In this document: positions 7,201-9,788 of the stretch, in pieces
Numbering within the stretch: the first letter of the stretch is position 1
Layout: the number at the start of each line of letters is the position of its first letter
Assembly (NCBI GenBank): GCA_903917305.1
Contig: CAIXAA010000597.1
Location: forward strand, 1 to 9,788
Direction: 5' to 3'
Length of the DNA: 9,788 bases
Source of the DNA: an uncultured Myxococcales bacterium
Lineage (GTDB): Bacteria > Myxococcota_A > UBA9042
The notes under the pieces: model-generated
What the model was told of the DNA's origin: nothing
Databases searched by the model: none
Seen by the model: the letters and a program-made list of their open reading frames with translations, nothing else
Position numbers and translations under genes: made by a program

Positions 7201-9093
7201 AACTTCGGTGGCATCTTGGGCTTGCAGCCTTCGTACGGCTCGACCGCGGGTCGCACCACGAACATCCACTACTCGCAGTTGAACGCGAAGTTCGACCTCA
7301 TCAGCGGCTGCTCGCCGGTCGATCCCAAGGCGTGGCGCCCGGGTCGCTGGGATGACGGGTCGATGGGCTCCTTCCACCCGATGCTCGACGGCCTGATTGT
7401 CAGCGTCGGCGGCCAGTACACGCGGTGCACGCAGCAGCGCGTCGACTACGTGCCGTGGGACAGCCTTCGCCTGCCGAACAACACCGAGTGGAAGAACACG
7501 TTCAACCGCGGTGGCCCGTCGATCGACACGGCCGGCCGCGTGCGCGTGCCGTACGGCTTCGCGACGGACACCTGGGCGGACCTCGGCAACGCGAGCGTCT
7601 ACCGCCACGACAACGGCGCGGACAACTACGAAATCTTCAACTTCATGATCACGCAGCCGGAAGTGAACCACGTGTTCGACAACTACCGCCGCGGTCGCAA
7701 GACCTTCTCGGTGCGTGGTGCGTTCAACCGCTCGCTCAGCCGCTACTACGAGAAGATGCGCGACGGTGCGAAGGGCCTGGGCCTGTACCGCAACATCTAC
7801 CGCGACCTCGCGGTGGAGCAGAACCTGAACCCGGATGACCTGTGGAGCTACGCTGCGCAGAACTTCTTCCCGGATTCGGTCCTGGCGGCCGGCATGGTGT
7901 TCGACCACTTCACGCGCATCGCCCAGCGTCCGGAAGCCGGCGATCACTATGTGGAGGTCAAGTCCAACATCGTGCGCTCGACGGCGTCCAGCAACGGCAA
8001 TCCGCCGCCGTCCACCGTTCGCGTGCCCAACGGCGCGACGGGCTTCATGAACGACGTCAGCTTCGGCGGCCGTCTGGTGGAGAACACGCTGGCCTCGGAC
8101 AAGGGCGAGTACGACACCTCGTACACGCTCAACGCCGGTTCGTACTACGAGAAGGCGTCGGTCTCGATGCTGCTGACGGAGTCGGTCGACAACTTCATCA
8201 GCTCGACGCTCACGGACTTCACGGAGTCGCGTTACCGCTCGGTCTCCATCGCCGACCTGTTCCCGGAGGGCTACCGCCGCTTCGTGGGCAACGCGCTCAC
8301 GGGTGACGACTTCTTGAAGGGTCCGCGCGTCGCGACCAGCAAGGGCAAGCCGCTGGTCGATGCCGACCAGTACCCGCAGAAGGCCTTTGGCTGGACGACG
8401 TGGTACGGCGCGACGCCGACCTCCTGCTTCCCGTCGGACGGCTCCACCATCTGTGGCGCCTACGGCCAGGACGCGGCAGCCTTCGGCGCGCCGGTCATCA
8501 CGGAGTCCCTGGCGATCGACCCGCAGATCGGCTTCGAGCAGCAGAAGTTCCTGATTGCTTGGACGATGCTGTACCTGTTCGAGAACCAGGAGCAGAACTG
8601 GATCGACCAGATGCGCCTGTGGGAGCTGGGCAAGGACGGCGACCCGGGCCTGGGCGATGGCCGCATCGAGTTCCACAACCCGGACGGCAAGACCTACATT
8701 GCGCGCACTTCGGGCAAGGAGAGCATCTTCGGCAAGACCGTGCACAAGGGCATCGCCGCGCGCGTGCTCGAGTACGCCAACAGCTTGCTCAAGCAGGCGT
8801 ATGTCACGACGGACGGTCCGGACCTCGACAAGGATGGCAAGCCCGACTGGTACCTGCCGACGGTCAACAAGGACGGTTCGCCGGTCGTGGCGTTCGATCC
8901 TGCGGTCCAGTCCGTCTCGGCGGCGAGCGCTGGCACGCCGAACTGCACGGCGACGGACAACTCCGGCTGCACCTGCCAGAGCAACATGGCCTGCATGAAG
9001 CTCCAGCAGTACGTCGAAATCCCGTTCTACCTGCGCTCGGCCATCAGTGCGTACCACCTCGGCGAGCCGTCGCAGAAGGGCGTGTTCCCGTAG
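4279..9093 (+). CDS. Giant zinc-dependent Met-zincin metalloprotease lipoprotein
   Basis: The product is 1604 residues. The signal ends in a perfect lipobox LAGC with the lipidated Cys at 24 and Ala at +2, which predicts outer-membrane anchoring. The zinc site is HEMGHSMGLRH at 846-856 (ligands H846, H850, H856; catalytic E847), followed by NFISS. The Met-turn SSVMDY lies at 919-924 (Met922). HExxHxxGxxH plus SxMxY defines a metzincin, and this sequence resembles Pfam DUF4953 (Met-zincin). Conserved-looking surroundings include GDLRF at 569-573, DPLNGEE at 596-602, a TDTW...YRHDNGAD stretch at 1096-1115 and NYRRGRKTF at 1135-1143. Residues 25-560 form a large N-terminal region starting AQERAPINRVQP. 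Two DxDxDGxxD calcium-type motifs occur at 359-367 and 1515-1523. I count 24 cysteines besides Cys24, four of them in a cluster near the C-terminus (CTATDNSGCTCQSNMAC). It is very long for the family. The substrate is unknown; cell-surface or periplasmic proteolysis is inferred. It follows the barrel gene by 76 nt. Confidence 0.9.
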   Translation: MTARSTLRLALALFVALSALLAGCAQERAPINRVQPYALKKAFFVGADFNNTADDPEFWARTTVIDVGYGAAQDGLFTSTYAQPLSRVKWQVTEDLLIARLAYERIATSDGKGAGKMTQDGIIVAAFKITSHFDIKHAYNPTTGEELNVLEENSTDRPWNQREYIHVDWSKNENVDSYDFDTLSMMGLYGSIQYESMGYSVVDPNDENAPYFSEDNSYFDVTTKAFAKPGMADLSSLGWGIDKFPTCMLDANFAGGQAPAASCNPVELTLRHAFRKVVDSDYEPKEWDGYRFQSAGAFTGERLGYSRDYGMTDQLWHRFIERYNIWQRSHFYTNPAAMQGAIPCYTTATTPYGADPHRDADADGTEDECKAAGKGSKCDTFSQKCTLPFQQRVPKTIVWYYADGSNPEYYQGSEDAAHEWDVAMRQAVMTAKYSECKATAGENCDAAFPVWKGQQEDNEAAIALAREVDDCRHGIAYPDKGRDEAACVALADTIGASRGLAAEIIAISKQPEMLVLCHSPVEANDPGVCAPADKRLPTSLSAKACFDARTAGDKATLATSNKAVHARRGDLRFHQVNGIVEPATPSPWGIMVDGHDPLNGEEVSASINVWTYINELWSQGVVDMARYIAGELTTQDVTEGTYIKNWSAAAEAAARGGLLKGMDASEVSRRARSTGNRNLDPAGMAAFKAAHPEADELIAKTADKLSAIQATHDAPSVSSPIYLARRQAAQGTAFETALMTPMMQTLVGIVGMPLSSGLLDMTSPLRGANPTIQRNLAALKENALAARGACEMEMADAPLGIAGLGDVLQAKFGAFNPSDSPAVQQARAERMRKYLARRVQYAVVIHEMGHSMGLRHNFISSADAWGYRPQYWQLRTSDGTVTQACTNLVKDGASCVGPRYFDPVTQEERDNIIQMWMQSSVMDYAGETTQDMLGLGAYDFHAVKMFYGDVATVHADDSYTSQTQRGAGMIAKMDNFGGILGLQPSYGSTAGRTTNIHYSQLNAKFDLISGCSPVDPKAWRPGRWDDGSMGSFHPMLDGLIVSVGGQYTRCTQQRVDYVPWDSLRLPNNTEWKNTFNRGGPSIDTAGRVRVPYGFATDTWADLGNASVYRHDNGADNYEIFNFMITQPEVNHVFDNYRRGRKTFSVRGAFNRSLSRYYEKMRDGAKGLGLYRNIYRDLAVEQNLNPDDLWSYAAQNFFPDSVLAAGMVFDHFTRIAQRPEAGDHYVEVKSNIVRSTASSNGNPPPSTVRVPNGATGFMNDVSFGGRLVENTLASDKGEYDTSYTLNAGSYYEKASVSMLLTESVDNFISSTLTDFTESRYRSVSIADLFPEGYRRFVGNALTGDDFLKGPRVATSKGKPLVDADQYPQKAFGWTTWYGATPTSCFPSDGSTICGAYGQDAAAFGAPVITESLAIDPQIGFEQQKFLIAWTMLYLFENQEQNWIDQMRLWELGKDGDPGLGDGRIEFHNPDGKTYIARTSGKESIFGKTVHKGIAARVLEYANSLLKQAYVTTDGPDLDKDGKPDWYLPTVNKDGSPVVAFDPAVQSVSAASAGTPNCTATDNSGCTCQSNMACMKLQQYVEIPFYLRSAISAYHLGEPSQKGVFP

Positions 9094-9117
9094 GGGCTTA
9101 GCTCGATAGTTTGAACA

Positions 9118-9163
9118 CAGGGACGGCGCGTCGGACGGGGTTCGGCGCGCCGTTCCTGCTTTT
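9118..9163 (+). terminator. Intrinsic terminator of the metalloprotease gene
   Basis: CAGGGACGGCGCG (9118-9130) pairs with CGCGCCGTTCCTG (9146-9158) as a 13-bp stem with a single G-U pair. The loop can extend the stem by about 5 more pairs. CTTTT follows at 9159-9163. It lies 24 nt after the stop codon. On the minus strand no T run follows, so it should act on plus-strand transcripts only. Confidence 0.75.
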
Positions 9164-9223
9164 GGCGCAGCGCGCGGCGGTTGCGGTGGCGCAGGACTGC
9201 GGTGGCGAGAAGGCTGCGGCTTC

Positions 9224-9461
9224 TGGGCGAATCCGCCCGCGTGCGGCGTCCAGACCGGCTCTATCGGGCTGCGCGCGACCGAACCACCTGCGGGTCGGCG
9301 CCGATGGGACCCGACACCCATCGAATTGGGGAACGATCCCTTTCGCCGCTGCCACCAGGCCCATGGCCGGGCGCGAAAGGGATGCGGCCCCGAAGGGCGG
9401 CGTCCGACGCCGGTCGCGCAGCGACGCGCAGCCCGGTCCGGCCGAAGGCCGGATTCGCCCA
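9224..9461. repeat. Nested inverted repeats, extended imperfect palindrome
   Basis: Several inverted repeats are nested around a centre near 9343-9360. The outer arms are TGGGCGAATCCG at 9224-9235 and its exact complement at 9450-9461 (12 bp). The middle arm CGGGCTGCGCGCGACCG at 9265-9281 pairs with 9425-9435 and 9411-9419, the complement interrupted by a few bases. The inner arms are ATCCCTTTCGC at 9336-9346 and its exact complement at 9373-9383 (11 bp). Local hairpins lie inside: GGGCG-AATC-CGCCC (9225-9238), the palindrome TCGGCGCCGA (9295-9304), CGATGGG/CCCATCG (9302-9323) and TCCGGCC-GAA-GGCCGGA (9437-9453). This fits a REP/MITE-like dispersed element or a structured RNA. Confidence 0.55.
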
Positions 9462-9482
9462 ACACCGTGTCGCAAGAAAGGA

Positions 9483-9496
9483 AGACCGGCCGGTCT
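9483..9496. repeat. Perfect 14-bp palindrome
   Basis: AGACCGGCCGGTCT equals its own reverse complement. CAGACCGGC also occurs at 9251-9259, so GCCGGTCTG at 9489-9497 is its exact 9-bp inverted copy. The site may be part of the neighbouring repeat cluster or a separate protein-binding dyad. Confidence 0.5.
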
Positions 9497-9620
9497 GGCC
9501 GCGCCGCGCACGGGAGCCCGAACGCCAACGGCGGCGCGACCGGCAAGCGCCAGGGTCGCTCAGTCACTCAGCTTGTTGCAGATTGCGGAAGCAGCCGGAG
9601 GGACGGTGTGCGCGTCAGCG

Positions 9621-9655
9621 GGGCCTGAAGAACACGGCCCAAGCGCTGGAAGCGC
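9621..9655 (-). terminator. Weak hairpins after the right-edge minus-strand gene
   Basis: Read from the minus strand, the stop at 9667 is followed by GCGCT-TCC-AGCGC (9655-9643) and then GGGCC/GGCCC arms with a 10-nt loop (9640-9621). Neither has a real T run, so a terminator role is only possible. Confidence 0.25.
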
Positions 9656-9666
9656 CGGCGAAAACG

Positions 9667-9788
9667 CTAGTTCGAAGCCGTGCGCGGGGCCAGCAGCAGG
9701 TCGAGCTGCTGCGCCGCCACCTTGAGCTGCGCCTGGCCAGCCGCGTCCAGCGTGCGCCGCGTCGTGCCGTGGTACACCACTGGATCCA
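9667..9788 (-). CDS. 3' end of an unidentified gene (partial, enters from right edge)
   Basis: An open frame on the minus strand enters at the right edge and ends in TAG at 9667, giving 39 complete codons. Codon third positions are G or C in almost every codon, as in the genes to the left, and the peptide DPVVYHGTTRRTLDAAGQ continues into an amphipathic helix AQLKVAAQQLDLLLAP. Both features argue for a genuine C-terminus. The fragment is too short to assign a family. The gene converges on the metalloprotease unit. Confidence 0.6.
   Translation of the reverse strand, partial: DPVVYHGTTRRTLDAAGQAQLKVAAQQLDLLLAPRTASN

Larger units (their letters stand above)
9094..9666. other. Convergent intergenic region, repeat-rich, no gene supported
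   Basis: The stretch separates the convergent protease gene and the right-edge minus-strand gene. It holds the terminator, a nest of inverted repeats and a 10-bp direct repeat TGCGGTGGCG (9182-9191 and 9198-9207). ORFs cover it on both strands (TTG-started 9111-9725 plus; 9098-9511 minus). Their translations are Ala/Arg/Pro-rich with no domain, and the string GRIRP appears twice on each strand because the DNA is palindromic there. I treat these ORFs as non-coding. Confidence 0.6.

Noticed and set aside
9098..9511. A 137-codon minus-strand ORF through the repeat region
   Set aside because: It ends only just after the protease stop codon, reads through the terminator and the palindromes, and shows the same GRIRP string as the opposite strand. 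This fits a non-coding repeat better, though homology of the peptide would reopen the question.
4168..9567. A 1799-codon open frame on the minus strand opposite the metalloprotease gene
   Set aside because: Its translation is Arg/Val/Ala/His-rich without domains or a signal, and it mirrors the plus-strand gene, which has a lipobox, zinc site and Met-turn. Long antisense frames are usual opposite GC-rich genes.
9111..9725. A TTG-started 204-codon plus-strand ORF
   Set aside because: It begins just before the terminator hairpin, has no ribosome site, is Ala/Arg/Pro-rich and runs through the inverted repeats and into the antisense of the right-edge gene.
9781..9788. GGATCC near the right end and TCGAC at the left end, as if cloning junctions
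   Set aside because: Short restriction-like strings are expected by chance and there is no vector sequence in the window.
1..9788. CRISPR arrays, tRNA or rRNA genes, transposases and phage genes
   Set aside because: I found no regularly spaced direct repeats, no tRNA-like cloverleaf arms and no transposase or integrase motifs on either strand.

Overview
The window is GC-rich and looks chromosomal, from a Gram-negative bacterium with an outer membrane. It carries three lipoprotein signals, one predicted outer-membrane beta-barrel and several Sec-type signal peptides. The large lipoprotein metalloprotease resembles, from memory and unverified, a family common in Myxococcota. The intergenic repeat near the right end instead recalls, also from memory and unverified, sequences of Xanthomonadaceae/Lysobacter. 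I therefore leave the phylum open, with Myxococcota slightly favoured by the proteins.

Layout. The left third (1-2023) is a minus-strand cluster read right to left: a BON-domain lipoprotein (2023-1310), an exported thioredoxin-fold protein with a large unknown C-terminal part (1247-216), and the N-terminus of an Ala/Asp-rich lipoprotein that leaves the window (203-1). The last two are tightly coupled, 12 nt apart. A 466-base gene-free stretch (2024-2489) separates this cluster from plus-strand genes. These are a small exported glutaredoxin/thioredoxin-like protein (2490-2852), a predicted outer-membrane beta-barrel protein (3003-4202) and a 1604-residue lipoprotein of the Met-zincin zinc metalloprotease type (4279-9093). 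The barrel gene is preceded by a TTGACA promoter candidate and a perfect 15-bp palindrome. A strong intrinsic terminator (9118-9163) ends the protease unit. The rest of the right end is a non-coding stretch crowded with nested inverted repeats (about 9224-9496), and then the 3' end of a minus-strand gene that enters from the right edge.

How the parts may work together. Every recognisable product is predicted to be exported, lipidated or in the outer membrane, so the window is a cell-envelope locus. The barrel and protease genes are 76 nt apart, co-oriented and followed by one terminator, so they probably form a unit in which a giant lipid-anchored protease is made together with an outer-membrane protein. 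The mature protease has an even number of cysteines besides the lipidated one, and two exported CxxC thioredoxin-fold proteins are encoded close by. A thiol-disulfide link between them is plausible but is inference only. I see no CRISPR array, tRNA, rRNA, transposase or phage gene.
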